Origin: Apostichopus japonicus
Taxonomy: Eukaryota > Echinodermata > Holothuroidea > Aspidochirotida > Stichopodidae
Direction: 5' to 3'
DNA: 64,000 bases
Assembly (NCBI RefSeq): GCF_037975245.1
Contig: NC_092566.1
Span: forward strand, 15,785,001 to 15,849,000
The notes under the pieces are model-generated. The model saw only the letters and a list, made by a program, of their open reading frames with translations. It was not told the origin of the DNA and did not search any database. Shown one piece after another: positions 11,870 through 26,300 of the stretch; within the stretch, counting starts at the first letter, position 1, and each line of letters starts with the position of its first letter. The position numbers were made by a program, and so were the translations under genes.

Positions 11870-13694
11870 AACGTTTCAAATAACAGATAATTGAGATAAT
11901 TATTGGCTGCCAGGCAACGAGGAGGGCGCCACCGATCCCACGCATGATTTTGGACAAAAGTAAAAATGTCACGATTTTGGCCAAAATTTGAATAAATCAT
12001 AAAGCCTTGCAAAACAGCCAAATTTGGCCGAAAACTGAAACGTTTCACGTTTCATTATAGATGCTTCAATTTGAGAATGTTTTTGTCTGGCGGTAATCAT
12101 TTATTTACAAAATGATCAAATTTGGCCGAAAGAAATGACACTTCTAAAATTTCAGCTGGGACGCACATTTCGCACTCCCGTAGCTCATAAGCTGCTTTTC
12201 ATGAAGTTACAATGGGCATTGAATGGAATTTTAGGCCCTATAAATATGAAAATAGTATTCGAATTTCTTTTATAAAAGTGGTCTATTTTGGCAACAAAGA
12301 GATGGATTATGAGATTATCATTGACTGACAGGTCATCAGAAGGGCGCCAACAAACCTACGCATGGTTTTGAAAAGAAATAAAAAAGTCACGATTTTTGCC
12401 AAAATTGAATAAAAATCATAACCAAATTTAGGCCCTCTAAATATGAAAAAACAGCCAAATTTAGGCCCTCTAAATATGAAAACCTTACAAAATGATCAGA
12501 AGGGCGCCAACAAACCCACGCATGGTTTTGAAAAGAAATAAAAAAGTCACGATTTTGGCCAAAATTTAAAAAAAATCATAGCCAAATTTAGGCCCTCTAA
12601 ATAAGACAAAAAATAGTCAAATTTAGGCCGTCTAAATATAAAAACCTTACAAAATGATCACATTTGGCCGAAAAATGACACTTCTAAAATTTCATTTGGG
12701 ACGCACATTTCGGTTTCCCTTAGAGCATAAGCTGCTTTTCATGAAGTTAAAAGTGGCATTAAATGGAATTTAAGCCCTCTAAATATGAAAATAATGTTCG
12801 AATTCATTTTATAAAAATGGTCTATTTTGGCAACAAAGAGACGAATTATGAGATTATCATTAACTGACAGGCCATCAGAAGGGCGCCAACAAACCCACGC
12901 ATGGTTTTTAAAAGAAATAAGTCACGATTTAAGCCAAAAATGAGAAAAATCATTAGGGTATAGCCTTACAAAGTGATCAAATTTGGCCGAAAAATGACAC
13001 TCCTCATATTTCAGTTGGGACGCACATTTCGGATTCCCGTAGCTCATAAGCTGCTTTTCATGAAGTTAAAAGTGACATTGAATGGAATTTTAGGCCCTCT
13101 AAATATGAAAATAATATTCGAATTTCTTTTCAAATTATGGTCTATTTTGGCAACAAAGAGACGAATTATGAGATAATCATTGACTGACAGGTCGTCAGAA
13201 GGGCGCCAACAAACCCACGCATGGTTTTGAGAAGAAATAAAAAAGTCACGATTTTGGCCAAAAATGAGAAAAATCATAAGGGTATAGCCTTACAAAATGA
13301 TCAAACTTGGCCGAAAAATGACACTCCTCATATTTCAGTTGGGACGCACATTTCGGATTCCCGTAGCTCATAAGCTGCTTTTCATGAAGTTAAAAGTGAC
13401 ATTTAAGCCCTCTAAATATGAAAATAATATTCGAATTTCTTTTATAAAAATGGTCTATTTTGGCAACAAAAAGACGAATTATGAGATAACCATTGACTGA
13501 CAGGTCATCAGAAGGGCGCCAACAAACCCACGCATAGTTTTGAAAAGAAATAAAAAAGTCACGATTTAAGCCAAAAATGAGAAAAATCATAAGGGTATAG
13601 CCTTACAAAGTGATCAAATTTGGCCGAAAAATGACACTCCTCATATTTCAGTTGGGACGCACATTTCGGATTCCCGGGACGCACATTTCGGATT
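11870..13694 (-). repeat. Satellite array, left block: diverged monomers in inverted orientation
   Basis: Units of about 313-324 bp are marked by a GGGACGCACATTTCG word at 12158, 12698, 13017, 13341 and 13654. Reverse-complementing the right-hand core gives the same order of words: AGGGCGCCA, AAAAAAGTC-ACG/GTG-ATTTTGGCC, AATCATAAGGGTATAGCC and ATTTGGCCGAAAAATGA. The block is therefore the same satellite superfamily on the opposite strand. Outside these shared words it differs strongly from the core. The first units, before about 12660, are the most decayed and contain internal deletions and short duplications. Confidence 0.85.
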
Positions 13695-13698
13695 ATGA
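13654..13698. repeat. Orientation-switch junction of the satellite with a 22-bp duplication
   Basis: The left-block word GGGACGCACATTTCGGATT occurs twice, 22 bp apart (13654 and 13676). The sequence then jumps directly into the core monomer in the opposite orientation (ATGATTTTGTTCGATTTTGG from about 13694). This marks the exact turning point of the array. Confidence 0.85.
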
Positions 13699-14590
13699 TT
13701 TTGTTCGATTTTGGCCAAAATCACGACTTTTTTAATTCTTCCCAAAATTGCACCTGGGATATGTGGCGCCCTTTAGATTCCTTTTCATGTGATCAGAGCA
13801 GAATAAACAGTCATATATCGGTGAAAAATGAAATTTAAAAACCATATCTTGACGTGATTTTCATATCAAATTTAAATGACTGAAACTTCGTCGAATTCCA
13901 CTTTTGTCGCAAGAGAAGCGTTTATTTGGGTTCTGGGAACCCTTATAAGTATCCTGAGAGAAATTTGAGAACTTTCATTTTTGGCCGAAATTTGGCAATT
14001 TTGTAAGGCTATACCCTTATGATTTTGTTCGATTTTGGCCAAAATCACGACTTTTTTAATTCTTCTCAAAATTGTACCTGGGATGTGTGGCGCCCTTTTG
14101 ATTCATTTCCATGTGATCAGAGCAGAATAAACAGCCATACTTCGATGAAAAATATGAAATTTAAAACAACCATGTCTTGACGTGATTTCATATCAAATTT
14201 AAATGACTAAAACTTGGTCGAATTCCACTTTTGTTGCGAGAGAATCGTTTATTTGGGTTCTGGGAACCCGTATAAGTATCCTGAGAGAAATTTGAGAACT
14301 TTCATTTTTGGCCAAAATTTGGCAATTTTGTAAGGCTTTGACTTATGACTTATGACTTTGGCTTATGACTTTGTTCGATTTTGGCCAAAATCACGACTTT
14401 TTTTCATTCTTCCCAAAATTGTACCTGGGGAGTATGGCGCCCTTTTGATTCCTTTCCATGTGATCAAAGCAGAATAAACACTCATATTTCGGTGAAAAAT
14501 GAAATTTAAAAACCACATCTTGACGTGATTTCATATCAAATTTAAATGACTAAAACTTCGTCGAATTCCACTTTTGTCACAAGAGAAGCG

Positions 14591-17500
14591 TTTATTTAGG
14601 TTCTGGGAACCCGTATAAGTATCCTGAGAGAAATTTGAGAACTTTCATTTATGGCCGAATTTTGGCAATTTTGTAAGGCTATACCCTTATGATTTTGTTG
14701 GATTTTGGCCAAAATCACGACTTTTTTAATTCTTCCCAAAATTGTACCTGGGATATGTGGCGCCCTTTTGATTCATTTCCATGTGATCAGAGCAGAATAA
14801 ACAGTCATATTTCGGTGAAAAATGAAATTTAAAAACCATATCTTGACGTGATTTCATATCAAATTTAAATGACTAAAACTTCGTCGAATTCCACTTTTGT
14901 TGCGAGAGAAGCGTTTATTTATGTTCTGGGAACCCGTATAAGTATCCTGAGAGAAGTTTCAGAACTTTCATTTTTGGCCGAAATTTGGCAATTTTGTAAG
15001 GCTATACCCTTATGATTTTGTTCGATTTTGGCCATAATCACGACTTTTTTAATTCTTCCCAAAATTGTACCTGGGATGTGTAGCGCCCTTTTGATTCCTT
15101 TCCATGTGATCAGAGCAGAATAAACACTCATATTTCAATGAAAAATATGAAATTTAAAAAATAAATCAATAAATATAAATATAAATATAAAAAAATATAA
15201 ATATAATTCTTCCCAATTCTTCCCAATTCCCAATTCTTCCCAAAATTGTACCTGGGATGTGTAGCGCCCTTTTGATTCCTTTCCATGTGATCAGAGCAGA
15301 ATAAACAGCCATATGTCGGTGAAAAATGAAATTTAAAAACCACATCTTGAGGTGATTTCATATCAAATTTAAATGACTAAAACTTCGTCGAATGCCACTT
15401 TTGTTGCGAGAGAAGCGTTTATTTGGGTTCTGGGAACCCGTATAAGTATCCTGAGAGAAATTTGAGAACTTTCATTTTTGGCCGAAATTTGGCAATTTTG
15501 TAAGGCTATATACCCTTATGACTTTGTTGGATTTTGGCCAAAATCACGACTTTTTTCATTCTTCTCAAAATTGTACCTGGGGAGTATGGCGCCCTTTTGA
15601 TTCCTTTCCATGTGATCAAAGCAGAATAAACACTCATATTTCGGTGAAAAATGAAATTTAAAAACCACATCTTGACGTGATTTCATATCAAATTTAAATG
15701 ACTAAAACTTCGTCGAATTCCACTTTTGTCACAAGAGAAGCGTTTATTTAGGTTCTGGGAACCCGTATAAGTATCCTGAGAGAAATTTGAGAACTTTCAT
15801 TTATGGCCGAATTTTGGCAATTTTGTAAGGCTATACCCTTATGATTTTGTTGGATTTTGGCCAAAATCACGACTTTTTTAATTCTTCCCAAAATTGTACC
15901 TGGGATATGTGGCGCCCTTTTGATTCATTTCCATGTGATCAGAGCAGAATAAACAGTCATATTTCGGTGAAAAATGAAATTTAAAAACCATATCTTGACG
16001 TGATTTCATATCAAATTTAAATGACTAAAACTTCGTCGAATTCCACTTTTGTTGCGAGAGAAGCGTTTATTTATGTTCTGGGAACCCGTATAAGTATCCT
16101 GAGAGAAGTTTCAGAACTTTCATTTTTGGCCGAAATTTGGCAATTTTGTAAGGCTATACCCTTATGATTTTGTTCGATTTTGGCCATAATCACGACTTTA
16201 TTAATTCTTCCCAAAATTGTACCTGGGATGTGTAGCGCCCTTTTGATTCCTTTCCATGTGATCAGAGCAGAATAAACACTCATATTTCAATGAAAAATAT
16301 GAAATTTAAAAAATAAATCAATAAATATAAATATAAATATAAAAAAATATAAATATAATTCTTCCCAATTCTTCCCAATTCCCAATTCTTCCCAAAATTG
16401 TACCTGGGATGTGTAGCGCCCTTTTGATTCCTTTCCATGTGATCAGAGCAGAATAAACAGCCATATGTCGGTGAAAAATGAAATTTAAAAACCACATCTT
16501 GAGGTGATTTCATATCAAATTTAAATGACTAAAACTTCGTCGAATGCCACTTTTGTTGCGAGAGAAGCGTTTATTTGGGTTCTGGGAACCCGTATAAGTA
16601 TCCTGAGAGAAATTTGAGAACTTTCATTTTTGGCCGAAATTTGGCAATTTTGTAAGGCTATATACCCTTATGACTTTGTTGGATTTTGGCCAAAATCACG
16701 ACTTTTTTCATTCTTCTCAAAATTGTACCTGGGGAGTATGGCGCCCTTTTGATTCCTTTCCATGTGATCAAAGCAGAATAAACACTCATATTTCGGTGAA
16801 AAATGAAATTTAAAAACCACATCTTGAGGTGATTTCATATCAAATTTGAATGACTAAAACTTCGTCGAATTCCACTTTTGTCACAAGAGAAGCGTTTATT
16901 TAGGTTCTGGGAACCCGTATAAGTATCCTGAGAGAAATTTCAGAACTTTCATTTTTGGCCGAAATTTGGCAATTTTGTAAGGCCCTTATGATTTTGTTGG
17001 AGTTTGGCCAAAATCACGACTTTTTTAATTCTTCCCAAAATTGTACCTGGGATGTGTGGCGCCCTTTTGATTCCTTTTCATGTGATCAGAGCAGAATAAA
17101 CACTCATATTTCGATGAAAAATATGAAATTTAAAAAAAAACATATCTTGAACGTGATTTCATATCAAATTTAAATGACTAAAACTTCGTCGAATGCCACT
17201 TTTGTTGCGAGAGAAGCGTTTATTTGGGTTCTGGGAACCCGTATAAGTATCCTGAGAGAAATTTGAGAACTTTCATTTTTGGCCGAAATTTGGCAATTTT
17301 GTAAGGCTATACCCTTATGATTTTGTTCGATTTTGGCCATAATCATGCCTTTTTTAATTCTTCCCAAAATTGTACCTGGGATGCGTAGCGCCCGTTTGAT
17401 TCCTTTCCATGTGATCAAAGCAGAATAAACACTCATATTTCAATGAAAAATATGAAATTTAAAAAATAAATCAATAAATATAAATATAAATATAAAAAAA

Positions 17501-20354
17501 TATAAATATAATTCTTCCCAATTCTTCCCAATTCCCAATTCTTCCCAAAATTGTACCTGGGATGTGTAGCGCCCTTTTGATTCCTTTCCATGTGATCAGA
17601 GCAGAATAAACAGCCATATGTCGGTGAAAAATGAAATTTAAAAACCACATCTTGAGGTGATTTCATATCAAATTTAAATGACTAAAACTTCGTCGAATTC
17701 CACTTTTGTTGCGAGAGAAGCGTTTATTTGGGTTCTGGGAACCCGTATAAGTATCCTGAGAGAAATTTGAGAACTTTCATTTTTGGCCGAAATTTGGCAA
17801 TTTTGTAAGGCTATATACCCTTATGACTTTGTTGGATTTTGGCCAAAATCACGACTTTTTTCATTCTTCTCAAAATTGTACCTGGGGAGTATGGCGCCCT
17901 TTTGATTCCTTTCCATGTGATCAAAGCAGAATAAACACTCATATTTCGGTGAAAAATGAAATTTAAAAACCACATCTTGAGGTGATTTCATATCAAATTT
18001 GAATGACTAAAACTTCGTCGAATTCCACTTTTGTCACAAGAGAAGCGTTTATTTAGGTTCTGGGAACCCGTATAAGTATCCTGAGAGAAATTTCAGAACT
18101 TTCATTTTTGGCCGAAATTTGGCAATTTTGTAAGGCCCTTATGATTTTGTTGGAGTTTGGCCAAAATCACGACTTTTTTAATTCTTCCCAAAATTGTACC
18201 TGGGATGTGTGGCGCCCTTTTGATTCCTTTTCATGTGATCAGAGCAGAATAAACACTCATATTTCGATGAAAAATATGAAATTTAAAAAAAAACATATCT
18301 TGAACGTGATTTCATATCAAATTTAAATGACTAAAACTTCGTCGAATGCCACTTTTGTTGCGAGAGAAGCGTTTATTTGGGTTCTGGGAACCCGTATAAG
18401 TATCCTGAGAGAAATTTGAGAACTTTCATGTTTGGCCGAAATTTGGCAATTTTGTAAGGCTATACCCTTATGATTTTGTTCGATTTTGGCCAAAATCATG
18501 CCTTTTTTAATTCTTCCCAAAATTGTACCTGGGATGCGTAGCGCCCGTTTGATTCCTTTCCATGTGATCAAAGCAGAATAAACACTCATATTTCAATGAA
18601 AAATATGAAATTTAAAAAATAAATCAATAAATATAAATATAAATATAAAAAAATATAAATATAATTCTTCCCAATTCTTCCCAATTCCCAATTCTTCCCA
18701 AAATTGTACCTGGGATGTGTAGCGCCCTTTTGATTCCTTTCCATGTGATCAGAGCAGAATAAACAGCCATATGTCGGTGAAAAATGAAATTTAAAAACCA
18801 CATCTTGAGGTGATTTCATATCAAATTTAAATGACTAAAACTTCGTCGAATTCCACTTTTGTTGCGAGAGAAGCGTTTATTTGGGTTCTGGGAACCCGTA
18901 TAAGTATCCTGAGAGAAATTTGAGAACTTTCATTTTTGGCCGAAATTTGGCAATTTTGTAAGGCTATATACCCTTATGACTTTGTTCGATTTTGGCCAAA
19001 ATCACGACTTTTTTCATTCTTCTCAAAATTGTACCTGGGGAGTATGGCGCCCTTTTGATTCCTTTCCATGTGATCAAAGCAGAATAAACACTCATATTTC
19101 GGTGAAAAATGAAATTTAAAAACCACATCTTGAGGTGATTTCATATCAAATTTGAATGACTAAAACTTCGTCGAATTCCACTTTTGTCACAAGAGAAGCG
19201 TTTATTTAGGTTCTGGGAACCCGTATAAGTATCCTGAGAGAAATTTCAGAACTTTCATTTTTGGCCGAAATTTGGCAATTTTGTAAGGCCCTTATGATTT
19301 TGTTGGAGTTTGGCCAAAATCACGACTTTTTTAATTCTTCCCAAAATTGTACCTGGGATGTGTGGCGCCCTTTTGATTCCTTTTCATGTGATCAGAGCAG
19401 AATAAACACTCATATTTCGATGAAAAATATGAAATTTAAAAAAAAACATATCTTGAACGTGATTTCATATCAAATTTAAATGACTAAAACTTCGTCGAAT
19501 GCCACTTTTGTTGCGAGAGAAGCGTTTATTTGGGTTCTGGGAACCCGTATAAGTATCCTGAGAGAAATTTGAGAACTTTCATTTTTGGCCGAAATTTGGC
19601 AATTTTGTAAGGCTATACCCTTATGATTTTGTTCGATTTTGGCCATAATCATGCCTTTTTTAATTCTTCCCAAAATTGTACCTGGGATGCGTAGCGCCCG
19701 TTTGATTCCTTTCCATGTGATCAAAGCAGAATAAACTCTCATATTTCAATGAAAAATATGAAATTTAAAAAATAAATCAATAAATATAAATATAAATATA
19801 AAAAAATATAAATATAATTCTTCCCAATTCTTCCCAATTCCCAATTCTTCCCAAAATTGTACCTGGGATGTGTAGCGCCCTTTTGATTCCTTTCCATGTG
19901 ATCAGAGCAGAATAAACAGCCATATGTCGGTGAAAAATGAAATTTAAAAACCACATCTTGAGGTGATTTCATATCATATTTAAATGACTAAAACTTCGTC
20001 GAATTCCACTTTTGTTGCGAGAGAAGCGTTTATTTGGGTTCTGGGAACCCGTATAAGTATCCTGAGAGAAATTTGAGAACTTTCATTTTTGGCCGAAATT
20101 TGGCAATTTTGTAAGGCTATATACCCTTATGACTTTGTTGGATTTTGGCCAAAATCACGACTTTTTTCATTCTTCTCAAAATTGTACCTGGGGAGTATGG
20201 CGCCCTTTTGATTCCTTTCCATGTGATCAAAGCAGAATAAACACTCATATTTCGGTGAAAAATGAAATTTAAAAACCACATCTTGAGGTGATTTCATATC
20301 AAATTTGAATGACTAAAACTTCGTCGAATTCCACTTTTGTCACAAGAGAAGCGT
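14591..20354 (+). repeat. Higher-order repeat type A: 1,152/1,153-bp trimer, five copies
   Basis: Monomer spacings follow the order 323-324, 504, 325 bp, giving repeat starts at 14591, 15743, 16895, 18048 and 19201, and ending at 20354. Corresponding positions in successive copies are nearly identical, while neighbouring monomers within a copy differ. That is the defining property of a higher-order repeat formed by unequal exchange. Confidence 0.9.
15137..15345 (+). repeat. Long-monomer insertion: AT-rich linker plus partial monomer duplication
   Basis: Seven monomers are 504 bp (between anchors at 14914, 16066, 17219, 18372, 19525, 25518 and 32798). Relative to the 324-bp form they gain about 180 bp. 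The gain is an A/T-rich linker (AAATATAAATATA type), a stutter of ATTCTTCCCA words, and a second copy of the CCAAAATTGTACCTGG-to-GAAATTTAAAA part of the monomer. The coordinates given are for the first copy. Confidence 0.85.
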
Positions 20355-23300
20355 TTATTTAGGTTCTGGGAACCCGTATAAGTATCCTGAGAGAAATTTC
20401 AGAACTTTCATTTTTGGCCGAAATTTGGCAATTTTGTAAGGCTATACCCTTATGATTTTGTTCGATTTTGGCCATAATCATGCCTTTTTTAATTCTTCCC
20501 AAAATTGTACCTGGGATGTGTAGCGCCCGTTTGATTCCTTTCCATGTGATCAGAGCAGAATAAACACTCATATTTCGGTGAAAAATGAAATTTAAAAACC
20601 ACATCTTGACGTGATTTCATATCAAATTTAAATGACTAAAACTTCGTCGAATGCCACTTTTGTTGCGAGAGAAGCGTTTATGTGGGTTCTGGGAACCCGT
20701 ATAAGTATCCTGAGAGAAATTTGAGAACTTTCATTTTTGGCCGAAATTTGGCAATTTTGTAAGGCTATATACCCTTATGACTTTGTTCGATTTTGGCCAA
20801 AATCACGACTTTTTTTCATTCTTCTCAAAATTGTACCTGGGGAGTATGGCGCCCTTTTGATTCCTTTCCATGTGATCAAAGCAGAATAAACACTCATATT
20901 TCGGTGAAAAATGAAATTTAAAAACCACATCTTGAGGTGATTTCATATCAAATTTGAATGACTAAAACTTCGTCGAATTCCACTTTTGTCACAAGAGAAG
21001 CGTTTATTTAGGTTCTGGGAACCCGTATAAGTATCCTGAGAGAAATTTGAGAACTTTCATTTTTGGCCGAAATTTGTAAGGCTATACCCTTATGATTTTG
21101 TTGGATTTTGGCCAAAATCACGACTTTTTTAATTCTTCCCAAAATTGTACCTGGGATGTGTGGCGCCCTTTTGATTCCTTTCCATGTGATCAAAGCAGAA
21201 TAAACACTCATATTTCGGTGAAAAATGAAATTTAAAAAAACCACATCTTGACGTGATTTCATATCAAATTTAAATGGCTAAAACTTCGTCGAATTCCACT
21301 TTTGTTGCGAGAGAAGCGTTTATTTGGGTTCTGGGAACCCGTATAAGTATCCTGAGAGAAATTTGAGAACTTTCATTTTTGGCCGAAATTTGGCAATTTT
21401 GTAAGGCCCTTATGATTTTGTTGGAGTTTTGCCAAAATCACGACTTTTTTTAATTCTTCCCAAAATTGTACCTGGGATGTGTGGCGCCCTTTTGATTCCT
21501 TTTCATGTGATCAGAGCATAATAAGTAGTCATATTTCGATGAAAAATATGAAATTTAAAAAAAAACATATCTTGAACGTGATTTCATATCAAATTTAAAT
21601 GACTAAAACTTCGTCGAATGCCACTTTTGTTGCGAGAGAAGCGTTTATTTGGGTTCTGGGAACCCGTATAAGTATCCTGAGAGAAATTTGAGAACTTTCA
21701 TTTTTGGCCGAAATTTGGCAATTTTGTAAGGCTATACCCTTATGATTTTGTTCGATTTTGGCCATAATCATGCCTTTTTTAATTCTTCCCAAAATTGTAC
21801 CTGGGATGTGTAGCGCCCGTTTGATTCCTTTCCATGTGATCAGAGCAGAATAAACACTCATATTTCGGTGAAAAATGAAATTTAAAAACCACATCTTGAC
21901 GTGATTTCATATCAAATTTAAATGACTAAAACTTCGTCGAATGCCACTTTTGTTGCGAGAGAAGCGTTTATGTGGGTTCTGGGAACCCGTATAAGTATCC
22001 TGAGATAAATTTGAGAACTTTCATTTTTGGCCGAAATTTGGCAATTTTGTAAGGCTATATACCCTTATGACTTTGTTGGATTTTGGCCAAAATCACGACT
22101 TTTTTTCATTCTTCTCAAAATTGTACCTGGGGAGTATGGCGCCCTTTTGATTCCTTTCCATGTGATCAAAGCAGAATAAACACTCATATTTCGGTGAAAA
22201 ATGAAATTTAAAAACCACATCTTGAGGTGATTTCATATCAAATTTGAATGACTAAAACTTCGTCGAATTCCACTTTTGTCACAAGAGAAGCGTTTATTTA
22301 GGTTCTGGGAACCCGTATAAGTATACTGAGAGAAATTTGAGAACTTTCATTTTTGGCCGAAATTTGTAAGGCTATACCCTTATGATTTTGTTGGATTTTG
22401 GCCAAAATCACGACTTTTTTAATTCTTCCCAAAATTGTACCTGGGATGTGTGGCGCCCTTTTGATTCCTTTCCATGTGATCAAAGCAGAATAAACACTCA
22501 TATTTCGGTGAAAAATGAAATTTAAAAAAACCACATCTTGACGTGATTTCATATCAAATTTAAATGGCTAAAACTTCGTCGAAATCCACTTTTGTTGCGA
22601 GAGAAGCGTTTATTTGGGTTCTGGGAACCCGTATAAGTATCCTGAGAGAAATTTGAGAACTTTCATTTTTGGCCGAAATTTGGCAATTTTGTAAGGCCCT
22701 TATGATTTTGTTGGAGTTTTGCCAAAATCACGACTTTTTTTAATTCTTCCCAAAATTGTACCTGGGATGTGTGGCGCCCTTTTGATTCCTTTTCATGTGA
22801 TCAGAGCAGAATAAACACTCATATTTCGATGAAAAATATGAAATTTTAAAAAAACCATATCTTGACGTGATTTCATATCAAATTTAAATGACTAAAACTA
22901 CGTCGAATTCCACTTTTGTCACAAGAGAAGCGTTTATTTAGGTTCTGGGAACCCGTATAAGTATCCTGAGAGAAATTTCAGAACTTTCATTTTTGGCCGA
23001 AATTTGGCAATTTTGTAAGGCCCTTATGATTTTGTTGGAGTTTGGCCAAAATCACGACTTTTTTAATTCTTCCCAAAATTGTACCTGGGATGTGTGGCGC
23101 CCTTTTGATTCCTTTTCATGTGATCAGAGCAGAATAAACACTCATATTTCGATGAAAAATATGAAATTTAAAAAAAAACATATCTTGAACGTGATTTCAT
23201 ATCAAATTTAAATGACTAAAACTTCGTCGAATTCCACTTTTGTCACAAGAGAAGCGTTTATTTAGGTTCTGGGAACCCGTATAAGTATACTGAGAGAAAT

Positions 23301-26300
23301 TTCAGAACTTTCATTTTTGGCCGAAATTTGGCAATTTTGTAAGGCCCTTATGATTTTGTTGGAGTTTTGCCAAAATCACGACTTTTTTTAATTCTTCCCA
23401 AAATTGTACCTGGGATGTGTGGCGCCCTTTTGATTCCTTTTCATGTGATCAGAGCATAATAAGTAGTCATATTTCGATGAAAAATATGAAATTTAAAAAA
23501 AAACATATCTTGAACGTGATTTCATATCAAATTTAAATGACTAAAACTTCGTCGAATGCCACTTTTGTTGCGAGAGAAGCGTTTATTTGGGTTCTGGGAA
23601 CCCGTATAAGTATCCTGAGAGAAATTTGAGAACTTTCATTTTTGGCCGAAATTTGGCAATTTTGTAAGGCTATACCCTTATGATTTTGTTCGATTTTGGC
23701 CATAATCATGCCTTTTTTAATTCTTCCCAAAATTGTACCTGGGATGTGTAGCGCCCGTTTGATTCCTTTCCATGTGATCAGAGCAGAATAAACACTCATA
23801 TTTCGGTGAAAAATGAAATTTAAAAACCACATCTTGACGTGATTTCATATCAAATTTAAATGACTAAAACTTCGTCGAATGCCACTTTTGTTGCGAGAGA
23901 AGCGTTTATGTGGGTTCTGGGAACCCGTATAAGTATCCTGAGAGAAATTTGAGAACTTTCATTTTTGGCCGAAATTTGGCAATTTTGTAAGGCTATATAC
24001 CCTTATGACTTTGTTGGATTTTGGCCAAAATCACGACTTTTTTTCATTCTTCTCAAAATTGTACCTGGGGAGTATGGCGCCCTTTTGATTCCTTTCCATG
24101 TGATCAAAGCAGAATAAACACTCATATTTCGGTGAAAAATGAAATTTAAAAACCACATCTTGAGGTGATTTCATATCAAATTTGAATGACTAAAACTTCG
24201 TCGAATTCCACTTTTGTCACAAGAGAAGCGTTTATTTAGGTTCTGGGAACCCGTATAAGTATACTGAGAGAAATTTGAGAACTTTCATTTTTGGCCGAAA
24301 TTTGTAAGGCTATACCCTTATGATTTTGTTGGATTTTGGCCAAAATCACGACTTTTTAATTCTTCCCAAAATTGTACCTGGGATGTGTGGCGCCCTTTTG
24401 ATTCCTTTCCATGTGATCAAAGCAGAATAAACACTCATATTTCGGTGAAAAATGAAATTTAAAAAAACCACATCTTGACGTGATTTCATATCAAATTTAA
24501 ATGGCTAAAACTTCGTCGAAATCCACTTTTGTTGCGAGAGAAGCGTTTATTTGGGTTCTGGGAACCCGTATAAGTATCCTGAGAGAAATTTGAGAACTTT
24601 CATTTTTGGCCGAAATTTGGCAATTTTGTAAGGCCCTTATGATTTTGTTGGAGTTTTGCCAAAATCACGACTTTTTTTAATTCTTCCCAAAATTGTACCT
24701 GGGATGTGTGGCGCCCTTTTGATTCCTTTTCATGTGATCAGAGCAGAATAAACACTCATATTTCGATGAAAAATATGAAATTTTAAAAAAACCATATCTT
24801 GACGTGATTTCATATCAAATTTAAATGACTAAAACTACGTCGAATTCCACTTTTGTCACAAGAGAAGCGTTTATTTAGGTTCTGGGAACCCGTATAAGTA
24901 TCCTGAGAGAAATTTGAGAACTTTCATTTTTGGCCGAAATTTGGCAATTTTGTAAGGCCCTTATGATTTTGTTGGAGTTTGGCCAAAATCACGACTTTTT
25001 TAATTCTTCCCAAAATTGTACCTGGGATGTGTGGCGCCCTTTTGATTCCTTTTCATGTGATCAGAGCAGAATAAACACTCATATTTCGATGAAAAATATG
25101 AAATTTTAAAAAAAACATATCTTGAACGTGATTTCATATCAAATTTAAATGACTAAAACTACGTCGAATTCCACTTTTGTCACAAGAGAAGCGTTTATTT
25201 AGGTTCTGGGAACCCGTATAAGTATCCTGAGAGAAATTTCAGAACTTTCATTTTTGGCCGAAATTTGGCAATTTTGTAAGGCCCTTATGATTTTGTTGGA
25301 GTTTGGCCAAAATCACGACTTTTTTAATTCTTCCCAAAATTGTACCTGGGATGTGTGGCGCCCTTTTGATTCCTTTTCATGTGATCAGAGCAGAATAAAC
25401 ACTCATATTTCGATGAAAAATATGAAATTTAAAAAAAAACATATCTTGAACGTGATTTCATATCAAATTTAAATGACTAAAACTTCGTCGAATTCCACTT
25501 TTGTCACAAGAGAAGCGTTTATTTAGGTTCTGGGAACCCGTATAAGTATACTGAGAGAAATTTCAGAACTTTCATTTTTGGCCGAAATTTGGCAATTTTG
25601 TAAGGCTATACCCTTATGATTTTGTTGGATTTTGGCCAAAATCACGACTTTTTTAATTCTTCCCAAAATTGTACCTGGGATGTGTGGCGCCCTTTTGATT
25701 CCTTTCCATGTGATCAGAGCAGAATAAACAGCCATATTTCAATGAAAAATATGAAATTTAAAAAATAAATCAATAAATATAAATATAAATATAAAAAAAT
25801 ATAAATATAATTCTTCCCAATTCTTCCCAATTCCCAATTCTTCCCAAAATTGTACCTGGGATGTGTAGCGCCCTTTTGATTCCTTTCCATGTGATCAGAG
25901 CAGAATAAACAGCCATATGTCGGTGAAAAATGAAATTTAAAAACCACATCTTGAGGTGATTTCATATCAAATTTAAATGACTAAAACTTCGTCGAATTCC
26001 ACTTTTGTTGCGAGAGAAGCGTTTATTTGGGTTCTGGGAACCCGTATAAGTATCCTGAGAGAAATTTGAGAACTTTCATTTTTGGCCGAAATTTGGCAAT
26101 TTTGTAAGGCTATATACCCTTATGACTTTGTTCGATTTTGGCCAAAATCACGACTTTTTTCATTCTTCTCAAAATTGTACCTGGGGAGTATGGCGCCCTT
26201 TTGATTCCTTTCCATGTGATCAAAGCAGAATAAACACTCATATTTCGGTGAAAAATGAAATTTAAAAACCACATCTTGAGGTGATTTCATATCAAATTTG

